The notes beneath the pieces were generated by a model. That model was not told the DNA's origin. It saw only the letters and a program-made list of their open reading frames with translations, and ran no database searches. From Gentiana macrophylla (lineage: Eukaryota > Streptophyta > Magnoliopsida > Gentianales > Gentianaceae), in contig CM047809.1 in the NCBI GenBank assembly GCA_026214975.1, positions 28,245,977 through 28,309,976 on the forward strand: a stretch of 64,000 nucleotides of DNA. Direction: 5' to 3'. The translations under genes and the position numbers were made by a program. This document shows, piece by piece, positions 1 to 11,322 of the stretch (the stretch's first letter is position 1; each line of letters starts with the position of its first letter).

Positions 1-273
1 TTCAATGCTTGATAATAAGAACTAAGAACTATGTTATGCGGCAAAGACACCTTCTGTAAGATCCGAGTGAATCCGCTATGAAGGATCAAAGCAGTAGCTT
101 ATGGTTCGCCTATTCCTCGCAAGTGTTCATCTCCAAGTTCCACGAGGACCTTTGAATGTTAACCCATAGTGTTGTGCCACTTCGCCCAAGGGTATCGTGG
201 ACTACTCATGGTATCGTGGATGTCTTCACTTACTATGTGATGTTCTATGATCTAAGCGGTAGTATTTGTGACA
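1..273. other. Unassigned sequence at window edge
   Basis: No convincing open reading frame, RNA gene or repeat boundary is visible. It could be the tail of a degraded retroelement ending at the possible LTR that follows, but no polypurine tract precedes that LTR, so this is only a suggestion. Confidence 0.3.
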
Positions 274-582
274 TGTGACGACGCGCTGGTTAATGTTGTG
301 GACTTTTAGTTCCTTTGACTAAGTGTTTTTAAGTTAAGTTTAATTGTGCTAAACTATTATAAATAAGGTTGGAATGTAAAAAGTTGATGGATGACTTTTA
401 AATGAAAGTAATATGTTTCAAGAATGGTGTTTGGTGAGGCCAAGTAGTTCATTGCAGCTTCCACGCAAATATCGTAGTATGGAGCTTCATAATTCGAGAT
501 GATAAAAAAAGTAAAGATATCCCGGGTCATGACCGAACAGGTCAATCCAAAAAATGCTCAGGTTTCGGTTTGGGTCGTTACA
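274..582 (+). mobile_element. Possible small Ty3/gypsy-type solo LTR
   Basis: The 309-bp segment begins TGTGACGAC and ends GTCGTTACA. These ends are near-perfect inverted repeats of each other and have the TG...CA form of LTR ends. The flanking pentamers (TGACA on the left, ATCAT on the right) do not match, so no target duplication supports it, and there is no adjacent PBS or PPT. It could be a solo LTR with lost flanks, the 3' LTR of a truncated element, or chance. Confidence 0.35.
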
Positions 583-1471
583 ATCATACTAACGAGATCT
601 ATTGTATAAGTGAAAGAGAATTAGCGACAATAATCTCCACATGATTGCTACAACAATCGTAGTGTCTCACCTCCGTAAAGTAATATCATGTTCACCCTCA
701 TATAAGTGTGAGACATAAAGATCTTGTCGACTCGGATAATCCTTTTAGACCAAGCGAGAAAGACGATCTAAGCAGTTGACCGAATTATTTATGACTCATT
801 TAACGCTACCAGACCCGGCCGACTATCAGACGGACCTAAGTGACACACCATTAGACGGCGAGGGCCACCTCTAGACTCCTGTGATAGGGACTAAACCGAG
901 AGACAAGATCTGTGGGGCCGCTCTAGACTTTCTTGGTGGATGATGGAGGGGGAGAATGTGAAAGCCTCACATCTGTAAAATAATATTCGCTCACACTCAA
1001 ATAAGTAGATGAGATATAAATGCCTTGTTAACTCAAAGTTAGCCATTTTAGACAAAATAAGAATGCATTTGGTCACAGCTTACTCGAATAATTTATATCT
1101 CATTTAGTGCTACTGCATCTGAACTTAGAGACGTTATAACAAAGATACCGCTTCTTTTACAACTAAGTTACGACGAGGTGGGATCATGTAGTATCGAGTG
1201 ATCATGTAGAAACATCACTTAACAATACTCTTCACAATTTCCTAGTAATACTAGTATATAAAATAAAGAAAGAAAAAAAAAACCTCAAACTCTAGATGTA
1301 ATTTAATTTAAACAAAAGTGATTTTATAAAACTACATTGCTTCATAAAATCAAGATCAAATCAAGCCTTACTTCGAATAAATTAAGAATCGAATATTTTA
1401 AGTCATTAAATTGACATCGTTTGGTAACACTTATTATATCCGAAATTGTAATTTGTTTTGAACACAGACAA
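583..1471. repeat. Two diverged direct-repeat copies in non-coding DNA
   Basis: Segments at about 666-825 and 964-1125 share the same order of short motifs. Both have 'cacctc(c/a)...gtaaa(g/a)taatat', then an 'aagt..gagacata/gagatata' block, then 'gaattattta/aataatttat', and end in '(g/c)tcatttaa/gc..gctac'. They look like an old tandem or dispersed duplication about 300 bp apart. The remainder (583-665, 826-963, 1126-1471) is AT-rich and shows no gene. Confidence 0.45.
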
Positions 1472-1800
1472 TGGGTGTGGGTGTGTGGAGGGTGGGTGTA
1501 GTAGGTGGTGGGGGTGTTGGTGTGTAAGTGGGGGTGTAAGGTGGGGTGTGGGTGTAGGTGTGTGGGGGTGGGTTGTGTGGGTGGGTGTGGGTGTGGGTGT
1601 AGGGTGTGGGGTGTATGGGTGGGTGAGGGGTGTGGGGGTGGGTGGTGGGCAAAGGTGTGGGGTTGTGTGTGGGTGGTAGGTGGGTGAGGGGGTGGGTGGG
1701 TGTGTGGTGTATGGGTATGGCATGTGGTGCGGGGTGGTGGTGGTATGGGTGGGGTGAGGATGGATGGGTGGGGTTAGGGGTAAGGTGAGGTGGGGTGTAA
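1472..1800 (+). repeat. G/T-rich low-complexity tract (GGGTGT-type)
   Basis: For about 330 bp the plus strand is almost entirely G and T, with a few A and very few C. It is built from irregular GGGTGT, GGGTGGG and GGTGTG units. Many runs of three or more G occur within short distances, so G-quadruplex formation on the plus strand is possible. Open frames through it on the minus strand would encode only Pro/His/Thr runs and are by-products of composition. Confidence 0.9.
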
Positions 1801-2089
1801 GTGAGGAGAGGTATGATGCCACACATCTGCATTTCAACATGATTTATTGAAAAAATTCAAAGATTTAAGTAGTTCCTCAACCACTTAAAATTTTCCATAA
1901 TTTTTCTCGTAAAAATTGTAAAGATGTTAATTAATTAAGAGATGTTAAAAATATTATCAAACAAAACTTATTTTAATAATCACTTATTATTTTAAAAATA
2001 AGTGTTAAGCCACAGAAGAAACACGCCTAACTCGTCCAAAGATCATATATGGTTTTGGCAAAAAAAAAGATCATATATGGTAAAATACA

Positions 2090-3390
2090 CTAACTTTGGT
2101 TAGTTTGAGATTGAGATTGAGAAATCCAAGCCAACCACCTTGATACAGCCCCAGCCTGTCGCTTTCTCTCCTGTTGCCGTTGCCGTTGCTCATCTTCCTC
2201 CTCATTACTCTTAAACCTACCCAATCCTGTGATTTCTGACATGCTTCTACCTTTATTACATCCCTGCCACTCTCATTATTACTCCTACTACTGCTACTTC
2301 CACCGCCGTTGATCGATGATGCCGGCGGCAGCGGCAGCGGCAGCAGCCTTTTGGATTTCACAAACCGATGGCTGTCGCTTAATATGGTTTCTGATTGTAG
2401 AAACAGTAATTCCGAGGGTTGTACATCGCTCCAACGATGATTTTGGAATCCGGGTTTTTTCGGTTTCTGGAGCTCCGGAAATTATGATCCGGTGCTCCAG
2501 CCGTCTTTGCTCTGTACTTCCGGTTCCGGACCCATTTGTGTGTGCTTTTTCTGCCAGCAGCAATCCGTCTTTTCTGGGTCGGTTGTCGAAGCATCCAACA
2601 GCAACGCTTTCTGGGTTCTTTTTCTTCTGAAATTCCAGCTGTCTAGTGATCTTCTTGGAATGAACGACGTCGTCGTCGTCGGGTCAGTTCTCGGTTTCTC
2701 GACGATCACTTCTATTGATGAATTACCGCCGGCGAAAGAATGCCGGCCCGACACCCTGGAAACTCCCCTGACTTCCTTCGGAGATTGATTGGTCGATGGA
2801 ATCCTCGATGAATTTCCATTTGCACTTTGTTGCGAATTTCTGCTGTCTTCTACCAGCAAAATGTCTTCCGGGTCGACCTGATACCGGCACAGAGGACATG
2901 TGGAATGAGCATCGAGCCAAGTGTCCACGCATTCTACATGAAAAGCATGTTTACATTTTGGCAGAAGTCTTAAAACATCTGTAAATTGAATTTGTTCAAA
3001 CAAACAGCACATTCTAACCCATCTTTTTCGACCCTTCAACGATTCAAATCGGAAAATGGGAAGCGATTCGACCACTGCCCGATTTACACCGGAGTTTTTC
3101 CGAGCAGTAACTACCGGCGGGTATGGTCTTGAATCACCACCGATTGAGAAAGCATTACCACTATCACCCCTTCTACAGTGCTTAGCATAAAGAAGCAAAA
3201 GAAATGTAAAGGAGAAGATTATTGTAAGCACTCCTACTGTTACAGCAATACTAGGCTTAAACGCCCCTGGTTCTTTCGGTTGTTTCTCCACCGATTGCGG
3301 CGGTGGAGCAAATTCTGAGCCGACTAGGAAGGAGAAATTTGTCAGGAAGATGAAGAAATACAATAAACTAACAACATAGGAAATGCCCAT
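2090..3390 (-). CDS. ATL-family RING-H2 E3 ubiquitin ligase, frameshifted
   Basis: ATL proteins are membrane-anchored RING-H2 ubiquitin ligases, often linked to defence or carbon/nitrogen responses. The start at 3390 (MGISYVV) opens a hydrophobic signal-like stretch; an upstream ATG at 3417 is less likely. A second hydrophobic segment (about residues 50-75) follows, then the GLD-type region (AVVESLPIFRF), LRLLPKCKHAFH and CPLCR. The RING block with the first cysteine pair (ECAVC) is present but one frame off, between a 5-A run near 3026 and the CAATTT near 2990. Further C-terminal ATL motifs (RSLDSWNF, EHRIIISG, WSDVQPSELLFL, SEITGLGRF) lie in successive frames, with shifts near 2625, 2440 and 2255. 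The last block ends at a TAG at 2090-2092, giving roughly 430 codons, normal for large ATLs and intronless like most. The slips are at or near homopolymers. This is either a very young pseudogene or an intact gene with read errors; read literally, the RING is broken. Confidence 0.85.
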
Positions 3391-3910
3391 ATCTATATCT
3401 ATTACTCGTGTGATCATGAATCTATGTTCGAGAAATATGAAAAAGAAGGGATTTTTAGTGGGGAGATTGGGTCATTGAGATTGGAGATTCTATGGAATGG
3501 GTTCTTAACAAAAGTACAAAAAGGACAAGACAAATGGCAACCAGAAAGGGAATTTATCATTTCATTATCCAACAGTAAACATATAATAGTTCATCTGCAT
3601 TATTTGTTGTGTAAAGAATAGTATAGAAAATGTGACGACGACAAGAAATTGGACATTTCATGGTCACCGATAAGAATTTTGTCGGTAATATGATAAAGAA
3701 AGAAGCTTTTAAAGCCTGTGACGAGAGGAGGATTCACAAGTGATATGCATAGCAGTTTAAATCAGGCGCCGCTTTCTTGAAATGACAAAGAAGAAGACGA
3801 AAGCACAAAGAGGGGGGGAGGGGGGGTAGTTGAAGAAGAGGAATTACAGCAAGAATTTGGGTTGAGCATTTATGTGGCTCATTAAGCCATGTAGCCTTAT
3901 AAACAGGAGT

Positions 3911-3923
3911 TTTTTTTATATAG
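3911..3923 (-). promoter_or_regulatory. Candidate TATA box upstream of the ATL gene
   Basis: On the minus strand the segment reads CTATATAAAAAAA. It lies about 520 bp upstream of the ATG, which would imply a long leader. A pyrimidine-rich tract (minus strand) at 3809-3828 would lie in that leader. No better TATA motif is seen nearer. Weak support. Confidence 0.3.
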
Positions 3924-4252
3924 CACAAACAGCTGGGGAAAACATACACTCTAAACCATGGGCTTTTTAATTGATAATAAAATGAAACTCACGTGAACTA
4001 GTAAATTTTTTTCTCTTTTTCTCGCCAAAACTAACTTATATATCCATATATATAATGAGGAAGTTCTTGCATAGTATTTTCATATGCGCATATGCACTGA
4101 AGTGATTGGAATAATAATCTATACTATACGGTTTGAATCCAGTTTAGAAATAGATACTACTTTGATGCCACACGCTGCGTTTCACACCGACCGCATGTGA
4201 GATAACCACCTAAAAATCTCTCATACAGTGGACATATATTCACACATACAGG

Positions 4253-4412
4253 ATGGGGAAGTTCTTGAGTGCACTCCGCCACACGCGGAAAAGCACTCCA
4301 CGCAAGAAATCAGATACCTTATATTCTTAAACAAAATTCAAACTGTGTGATCCAAATTTGTTTAGCGGTCAATTAGTTGGCATGTGGATATACCACACAA
4401 GAGCTTCCCTAC
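4253..4412. repeat. Small inverted-repeat element (MITE-like)
   Basis: The left end reads GGGGAAGTTCTTGAGTG. The right end, reversed, reads TAGGGAAGCTCTTGTGTG, giving imperfect inverted ends around roughly 130 bp. A third partial copy of the end (GAGGAAGTTCTTGC) lies at about 4056. No clear target duplication was found. The surrounding 3950-4690 is otherwise AT-rich with no gene. Confidence 0.3.
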
Positions 4413-4694
4413 ACGGTGGGACTTAAAATAGGACTTCATGGTCTTCACATCTCAACTGAACCATTTTGGTAAGCTTCATTGTCTGAATTAGTAATTTTTT
4501 TAATTTCTGGATATGATGTTTTCATATCGTAACAAAAAACGTGTCAAATAAAAAAAAATTATATTAAGAGCAGGCAATTTTATTTAGATGAAACTATTCC
4601 TTTATTCGTTGAATATGGTGAAATTAGGGTCAATTAGACTTGCTTCAGTTGTTAAGTTGAGACTTTTTTTGGTCTAGACTTCAAATCTCACCAT

Positions 4695-5605
4695 TAGGGA
4701 TGCGAATTTTGATCCAACCCGGTAGATATCCACTCTACTATACCCGTTAGGGTAGAGTATTTTTAAGGATAGGGTATGAATTTGATTTTTCAAAACCCGC
4801 CGTGGGTAGGGTAGGGTATGGATATCTATTTTCTACCCGGCGTATTACCCACCCGACCCTCCATATGATATATAAATTTAAACTTTACAAATTTTTATTA
4901 ATATATACATACACATATATAACAATTCACCATTCCATCTCAAAATAATAGAGAAGCAAACAATTCTATTTCGATCATTAGATGATGAATAAACTCATCA
5001 ATGAAAAAGAATCAAACAATGGTGAATATACACTTTAATAGTTCAATATCATATAAAGATAATGTTGATGGACGAAGAAGTTCACCACTTTTGTTATTTG
5101 TCACAAGATGAAATGAACATTATTTTAGCCTGAGTTAAACTCCAATTTAAATGGTGATGTTTTTTCGAAATCTCTTAACTTCTGCTTTCTTGAATTATAG
5201 AAAATAAACGAGATCAAATAATCTTTCTAACAAGATATTGTTAGATATATATATTTTCTATGTTTGTGACTACTGTGGCTTCTGAATCAACTTTAAAAAT
5301 AATAAAAATAGGCTGAACAAAAAAAAGTCTAGTATAAGTGTGCTGAAAGTAAATTCGTATTATACAGTAATAATAATATTAAAAATGGCGTAAAGAAGCA
5401 TTTTTATGACGCCGATAGAGTCCATTTAATTTTTATGAACGAAATCAAATATTCATGAATATCCATAATCCATGGATATCCGCATGGGTAGGGTATGGAT
5501 TTAAAAATGTCTACCCAAACAGGTAGTGGGTAGGGTATGGGTATGAAATATTTATGATGGGTAGGGGTATGGATACTGCCAAACCCGTACCCATTGCCAT
5601 CCCTA
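4695..5605. mobile_element. Non-autonomous hAT transposon (MITE-like)
   Basis: A 911-bp element with short terminal inverted repeats: the left end is TAGGGATGCGAAT and the right end, reversed, is TAGGGATGGCAATGGGT. It is flanked by a perfect 8-bp target duplication CTCACCAT at 4687-4694 and 5606-5613. Both the 8-bp duplication and the TAGGGATGGCAA-type ends are typical of plant hAT elements. Subterminal GGGTAGGGTATGG repeats occur near both ends in opposite orientations, as expected for transposase-binding sites. The AT-rich middle has no transposase frame, so it must have been moved in trans. Confidence 0.88.
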
Positions 5606-5610
5606 CTCAC

Positions 5611-5890
5611 CATGTATAAGAAGTTAGGAAGTAAACAATCTAAAATAATATGAAAGTCAATAGTTTTGTTTTGGTTTGGCTTTCAGGAATCTTATACTTT
5701 TTTTTTAGCCTGAAGTATATGGGAATTTCCGGTTTGATTCTAGTTGGTAATGTATAGTGAAGTTAGACGTAAACAAGTCAAAATAATATGAAAACACACT
5801 TCAAAAAATTTATGAAAATAAATAGTTTCGGTATGGTTCGGGTTGGTCATGTATAGTGAAGTTAGGAAGTAAACAAATCAAAATAATACG
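5611..5890. repeat. Short repeats of a 45-bp unit
   Basis: A unit of the form CATGTATAGTGAAGTTAGGAA followed by GTAAACAAATCAAAATAATA recurs at about 5611, 5749 and 5848, and again at about 7906 and 8010 in the downstream duplicate. The spacing is near 100-135 bp, so this looks like an old tandem array shared by both duplicate blocks. Confidence 0.6.
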
Positions 5891-7239
5891 GAGTATCTAA
5901 ACAAATGGTTTTGGGTTGGTCTGATTTTCAAGAATCTCATAGTTTTTTTAGTGTCCAAAACTATATGAGAACATTTGGTTTGGGTCAAGTTTGTTCGCTA
6001 TCTCATTGTTTTCTTTAGTATCCAAAACTATACGAGAATATATACGTATAAGTATTTTAATGCAATACAAATAGTTTGTATATTAAATATTTAACAAAAC
6101 ATATATGGAATAATGATGTCGCGCATGTAAGTCGCTTATACTAGTAAGAGTACTAGGTCAATCGTAGTATAGCGATTAGCGAAGGCGAATCAAGGTCAAT
6201 CACACAGAGACAATGCAACATTGATAATAAATGTACTAATCTAATTAAGAACACATAGAGTGTTCTACGACCAACGTAAAGACAAAAAAGAAATTGGTAT
6301 TCCCCTCCTAACCTATCTCCTAGCTTGGTATAATTAATCGTTATGTTTACTTTCCCCGTAATTCCCCGAGTCAATCAAAACATATGCTTTAATTCACTTT
6401 TAGCTACGGGTGTGATTTCCTAACCTTGTTTACTCCATTTGTAAGGACAGTAAACGTCTATGTGCAGTTAACCTCCTTCATTGGTTGTATTAACCCACAT
6501 GCAATAAGTTCTAGAAAGTGTCGTCTCAAGACCGAGAACCTCCCTAGGCATCGACAATGACTAGCACGTTCCTAAAGATTGATCCAGACGATGTCCAAAC
6601 TAACACTTCACTAATAGTCCTTCATGTTAATTTACGAATACGAAAAGTAGATTGGATAGATCTAATCTATCGTTAATCAAACATGTCGATCAACGTAGTT
6701 GACGCTGAATCTCCAGATTTAGGGTGACCTAAAAGTTGCCTCGCAATTGCGATATAGACCATCGCAATTGCAAGCGAGGCGGTTCCTAATTTTGGAATTT
6801 CATATTACTGTTCTGATTAATTCTGGTAAATTACGGATGCGTTAAACATGCATATTAATAAAATTGCGTAGAAAAAAATAATCTACCATGGTAAAAATAT
6901 GAAGAAACGTTCAAAGCTTCATAGATTTGATTATGGCGGATCTAGCTTGATCAATTCAAGCTAGTTGATGGCTTGGGGAAGGAAACCAATGGAAAAACTC
7001 AAAAGCAAAACCCAAGAACTTTTATTTCATATAAATCTTAACAAGAGCTGTAAGTATATGTTACAATGACTGCTACAGGCTTTTTATAAGCACTGTAAAC
7101 CGACTTAAACAACCTAAACCCTAGCCAACTTATGCATAACACGGAAGCTCTATTTCTTGCTTCCCAAGTACTTGCTATTGCGGCTGGGCCTCTGCAATTG
7201 CAGGCCTAACTTCACCTTCTCTGTTATCAGTAGATCTCT
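5672..7239. repeat. Duplicated 1.57-kb block, copy A
   Basis: The segment is closely repeated at 7829-9382 in direct orientation. Similarity starts at GGTTTGG(C/T)TTTCAGGAATC and ends at GTTATCAGTAGATCTCT in both. It holds about 440 bp of unassigned DNA followed by a gypsy-type LTR. Because flanking DNA is duplicated along with the LTR, this looks like a local segmental duplication rather than two independent insertions. Confidence 0.8.
6114..7229 (-). mobile_element. Gypsy LTR without internal region (copy A)
   Basis: It runs from TGATGTCGCG to ...CTGTTATCA and shows the same order of motifs as the LTRs of D and F: an 'actaggtcaatcgtagtatagc' block, a 'gatc/tcacacagagac' block, and a block with 'ccgacttaaac..ccctagcc'. 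A TATA box lies on the minus strand at 7081-7088 (TATAAAAA). No PPT follows the right end and no PBS precedes the left end, so it behaves like a solo LTR or an LTR fragment. Palindromic GCAATTGC units occur at 6741-6773 and 7172-7203. Confidence 0.65.
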
Positions 7240-7828
7240 GTTGAAATGGTGTCCCCAATCAGGTTGGACCGGATCCGACCGGGTAGGGTCGTTTACAGTC
7301 TGTTTAGCTCATGTAATAACTTTATTATGAATAATAAAAGCACTTTAGTTATTATATATTTTGTTTATCTCAATGAACCAATTATGTTATTGAATATATA
7401 GTAACATCCTTAGTGTTGAAATGTGATGGAGAAACGATGATGGTGAATATGGTTGATTAGATCTCTATTCGCTTTAATAAGTTTGATACTTAAATATCTC
7501 TAGTCGTATGTACTTTCAAACAGGGCATTGATAGTATGATTAGACAAGCACGTATTGGATGTCTTCTATCTTATTGAAAATAGATATAGATCTCGCTCAT
7601 CTAAGTGTAGACACTTGACTTGGGCACGTGGACGTGTATTAGAGAATGCGTACGTTAGACTAGCTCACTTACATTAAGTGTCGTAGTATGTGGCAGTTGT
7701 GTAATTATCCTAAGACCGGAGTCCTCATGGCATCACGGTGTGGATTGTCATGCTTTGACACTATTGAGATTTTCCTTAGCCATGGGGCGATCATGTGGAC
7801 ACTATTGAGATCTCCCCTGACTTGGATA
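7240..7828 (+). other. Spacer with possible copia-LTR remnant
   Basis: The segment between the duplicate blocks begins TGTTGAAATGGTGTCC, which resembles the start of plant copia LTRs. It contains an imperfect internal repeat (GACACTATTGAGAT at about 7757 and 7797). No matching end, PBS or coding frame is seen. It may be what separated or carried one of the duplicates. Confidence 0.3.
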
Positions 7829-9382
7829 GGTTTGGTTTTCAGGAATCTCATAGAATTTTTTAGTGCCAAAAATATATGGGAATTTCCGGTTTGGTTCTGG
7901 TTGGTCATGTATAGTGAAGTTAGAAAGTAAACAAATCAAAATAATATGAAAACACACTTCAAAAAAAATTATGATAACAAATGGTTTCGGTTTTGGTTCG
8001 GGTTGGTCATGTATAGTGAAGTTAGGAAATAAACAAATCGAAATAATACGGAGTATCTAAACAAATGGTTTGGGGTTGGTCTGATTTTCAAGAATCTCAT
8101 AGTTTTTTTAGGGTTCAAAACTATATGAGAACATTTGGTTTGGCTCAAGTTTTTCCGCTATCTCATTGTTTTCTTTAGTATCCAAAGCTATACGAGAACG
8201 TACCCGTCTAAGTATTTTAACGCAATACAAATAGTTTGTATATTAAATATTTAACAAAACATATATAGAATAATGACGTTACGCACGTTAGTCGCTTATA
8301 TTGGCAAGAGTACTAGGTCAATCGTAGTATAGCTAAAACGAATCAAGGTGGATCCCACGGAGACAATGCAACATTGATAATAAACGTACTAATCTAATTA
8401 AGAACACATAAAGTGGTCTACGACCAATGTAAAGACAAAAAAGAAATTGGTATTCCTCCTCTTAACCTCTCCAACTTGGTATAATTAATCGTTATGTTTA
8501 CTTTCCCCCGTAATTCCCCGAGTCAATCAGAACTTATGTTTTAAGTCAGTTTTAGCTACGGGTGGAATTCTTTAACCTTGTTTACTTCCATTTGTAAGGA
8601 TAGTAAACGCCTATGTGCAGTTAACCTCCTTCGTTTGTTGTATTAACCCACTCACAATAAGTTCTAGAAAGTGTTGTCTCAAGACTGAGAACCTCCCTAG
8701 GTAGCCATCGACAATGACTAGCACATTCCTAAAGATTGATCCAGACTATGTCCAAACTATCACTTCACTAATAGTCCTTCATATTAATTTAAGAATACAA
8801 AATGAGATTGGCCAGATCTAGCCTATCGTTATTTAAACATGTCGATCAACGTAGCTGACGCTGAATCTCCAGATTTAGGGTGACATAAAAGTTGCCTTGC
8901 AATTGCGATATAGACCGTTGCAATTGCGAGCACGGCGGTTCCTAATTCTGGAATTTCATATTACTGTTATGTTTAATTTTGGTAAATTACGGGTGCGTTA
9001 AATATGCATATTAATTACATCGCATAGAGAAAGCTAATCTACCATAGTAAAAATACGAAGGAACGTTCAAAACTTAATACCTTTGATTATTGCGGATATA
9101 GCTTGATCAACTCAAGCTAGTTGATGCCTTGGGGAAGGAAATCAATGGAAAAACTCAAAAGCATAACCCAACAACTTTTATTAACAAGAGTTGGAAGTAT
9201 ATGTTACAATGACTGCTACAGGATTTTTATAGGCAATGTAAAACGACTTAAACAACCTAAACCCTAGCCGACTTATGCATAACACGGAAGCTCGATTTCT
9301 TGTTGCCCAAGTACTTGCTATTGCGGCTGGGCCTCCACAATTGCGGGCCTAACTTAAGCTTCTCTGTTATCAGTAGATCTCT
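7829..9382. repeat. Duplicated 1.57-kb block, copy B
   Basis: Second copy of the block at 5672-7239. It differs by scattered substitutions and small indels, and has two rather than three copies of the 45-bp unit. Its gypsy LTR portion runs 8274-9372. The following 9383-9598 shows no recognisable feature. Confidence 0.8.
8274..9372 (-). mobile_element. Gypsy LTR without internal region (copy B)
   Basis: Counterpart of the LTR in copy A, from TGACGTTACG to CTGTTATCA. A minus-strand TATA box is at 9224-9231. The palindromic units corresponding to those of copy A are at 8897-8929 (spacing 21 bp) and, weakly, at about 9315-9346. It lacks PBS and PPT, as copy A does. Confidence 0.6.
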
Positions 9383-9598
9383 TCGTGGACTTTTCTACTT
9401 CGGCCCATTAACTCTTTCAGCCCGGATTCACTCTTTATTGCTCCAAAATGTGATATACCTGAAAAGCAAGAAAAATGAGACAGAACAGTACCAAAGACGA
9501 GGGATAAATACGTAAATACAGATTTGACAACCAAGAAACATGCACTAAACAATTGACATGCATTTCACACAATAACCGGACTATCACTCATCAATTTA

Positions 9599-11308
9599 TG
9601 TTTTGATGATGATTCATCACTTATTCAGTTATTGTTTTTAGGCCTCATTGATGAAGTGTCATAACTAGCTGTTATAGTGCAAAGCAAAAAGATGTCTAGA
9701 AATCAATGTATAGGATATAATAGAGTATGATATTTGTATAAGTTAATCAGACAAGCACTGTAATAGTTCTAGGTTTAGAACTGAGAAATTGAGTAAATAA
9801 TTTATAAGGAAACTGAGATCCTAAAAGAGATACTGTAAAACTGACATAAGAACACACCAACAGAAACTGAAGAAGTAAGTTCACCGAGGACACACTCGAT
9901 TGACTTATATAAGATCAAGAACCGAGGGTTCGAGACTCATTTATTGAAGATCAAGAACTTAGGGTTCAAACTCGGTTTATAAAGACTAAGTCGAGATCAG
10001 AAAGTTAGACTTGTGCAAGATTGTGATGACTGAATCGAGTTTATGGATCTTGTATGAAGGACTAAGAATCATAAGAACAATGATATCTTAGATGATCGAT
10101 TGAAAATGGTGTACTCTGATTTAGTCAATTATAATCAGATGAAGAATAGAGTACTGAGATTTTTAAGAAGAGTAAAAACTCAGTTAATGCTCTTAAAAAC
10201 TGGAAACTGAAGTCATGTTTGAATCAGTTTTTAACTGAAGATAAGAAAAATTGAAGACAAATCAGACTGTTATAAGATAAGCAATCTTATTGGACACACA
10301 GAATGTCAGAAAGGACACTGACATACAAAAAGAAAAGCAGGACCACTAACGGCTATAAGGATTCAAATTCAAATGATCTAACCGTTAGAGAAACCCCTAT
10401 AAATAGTCTTCTTCTACCATTAGAAGAAGTGCGGAATTCTAAGAATTAATCTAGTCAAGAAAGTTCATACTAAGGGGGAAAGTAAATCAAAAGAATTCAT
10501 GCTAAGGACTTAATTGCAAGATCAAGAAATATCTTCAAGTGTTCATAAGCATTCAAAGAAAGATCAAGATCAATCATTTGAAGGATAACAGAGCTGTGCA
10601 TAACTTGTATATCTAGAAGAGAAAGCTCAAATCACAAATTGAATCATAGTTATTGATTCAAGTCTCAACTTTGATTTTATCAAAGGTTTTAGATTGTGAA
10701 ACACCAAGAAGGTGTGAAGGATAGTTGAGCTGCAGTCAGGAAGACTGTGTTTGTGATGAGCTGGTGGAGGCAAGACAACCCTCCAAGGACCAGTGTTTCA
10801 AACAATTGGAGAGCAGCCATACAACCTGTTCTACAAGTGTTTAGATAGTGAAGCTAGGGATTAATCAAGGACTATCAGTTTAGGACTTTTTGTAACTGAG
10901 CCACCTCAAAGAGTTCTAGTGGAATTTTCCTCCGCATCATAGGGGAAGAGAGGACTGACATGATTACACCACCTGGAACCTCTATAATTGTTGTTTATTT
11001 ACATTACGCATCTATTTATTGCATTATAGTTATAATAATCCAGTTCACATACTCAAAGAAACATCGTAAAATCGAGTCAAAGATATTAAGCGATAATTCA
11101 TATTTTTCAAAGGCTTAATTTAATCCGCTGCTAGTTAACTCAGCTAATGATAAGTCACTTTTGACTTATACTCAGCTAAGTTAGCTTAACTCCGCACAAG
11201 TTTAAGTTGAACTAAATCTGGTTTAAGATTCAGTTTTTGGGAAACATTTTGGTGACAAGTTTATTCACCCCCTTCTAAACTTGTGTTAGCCTTTCCAAGG
11301 GACCAACA
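9599..11308 (+). repeat. 5' LTR of element K
   Basis: It starts TGTTTTGATGATGATTC and ends GGGACCAACA just before the PBS. The length is about 1.7 kb. A TATA box at 10398-10405 (TATAAATA) would mark the U3/R promoter. No partner LTR is in the window. Confidence 0.65.
10398..10405 (+). promoter_or_regulatory. TATA box of K LTR
   Basis: TATAAATA follows CCCC and lies 800 bp into the LTR, in a sequence context like a plant core promoter. It is placed as expected for transcription of the K element toward its PBS and gag. Confidence 0.5.
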
Positions 11309-11310
11309 AT

Positions 11311-11322
11311 TGGTATCGAAGC
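11311..11322 (+). other. Primer-binding site of K (tRNA-iMet type)
   Basis: TGGTATCGAAGC lies two bases after the LTR end. It differs by one base from the usual copia PBS TGGTATCAGAGC when a one-base shift is allowed. This is the point where minus-strand DNA synthesis would start. Confidence 0.7.

Noticed and set aside
1406..1840. Long Pro/His/Thr-rich open frames on the minus strand
   Set aside because: They arise from the G/T-only tract; two different frames are equally open and no domain or normal composition is seen.
4695..5605. Autonomous hAT transposase inside the 911-bp element
   Set aside because: Only a 69-residue low-complexity frame exists; the element is too short.
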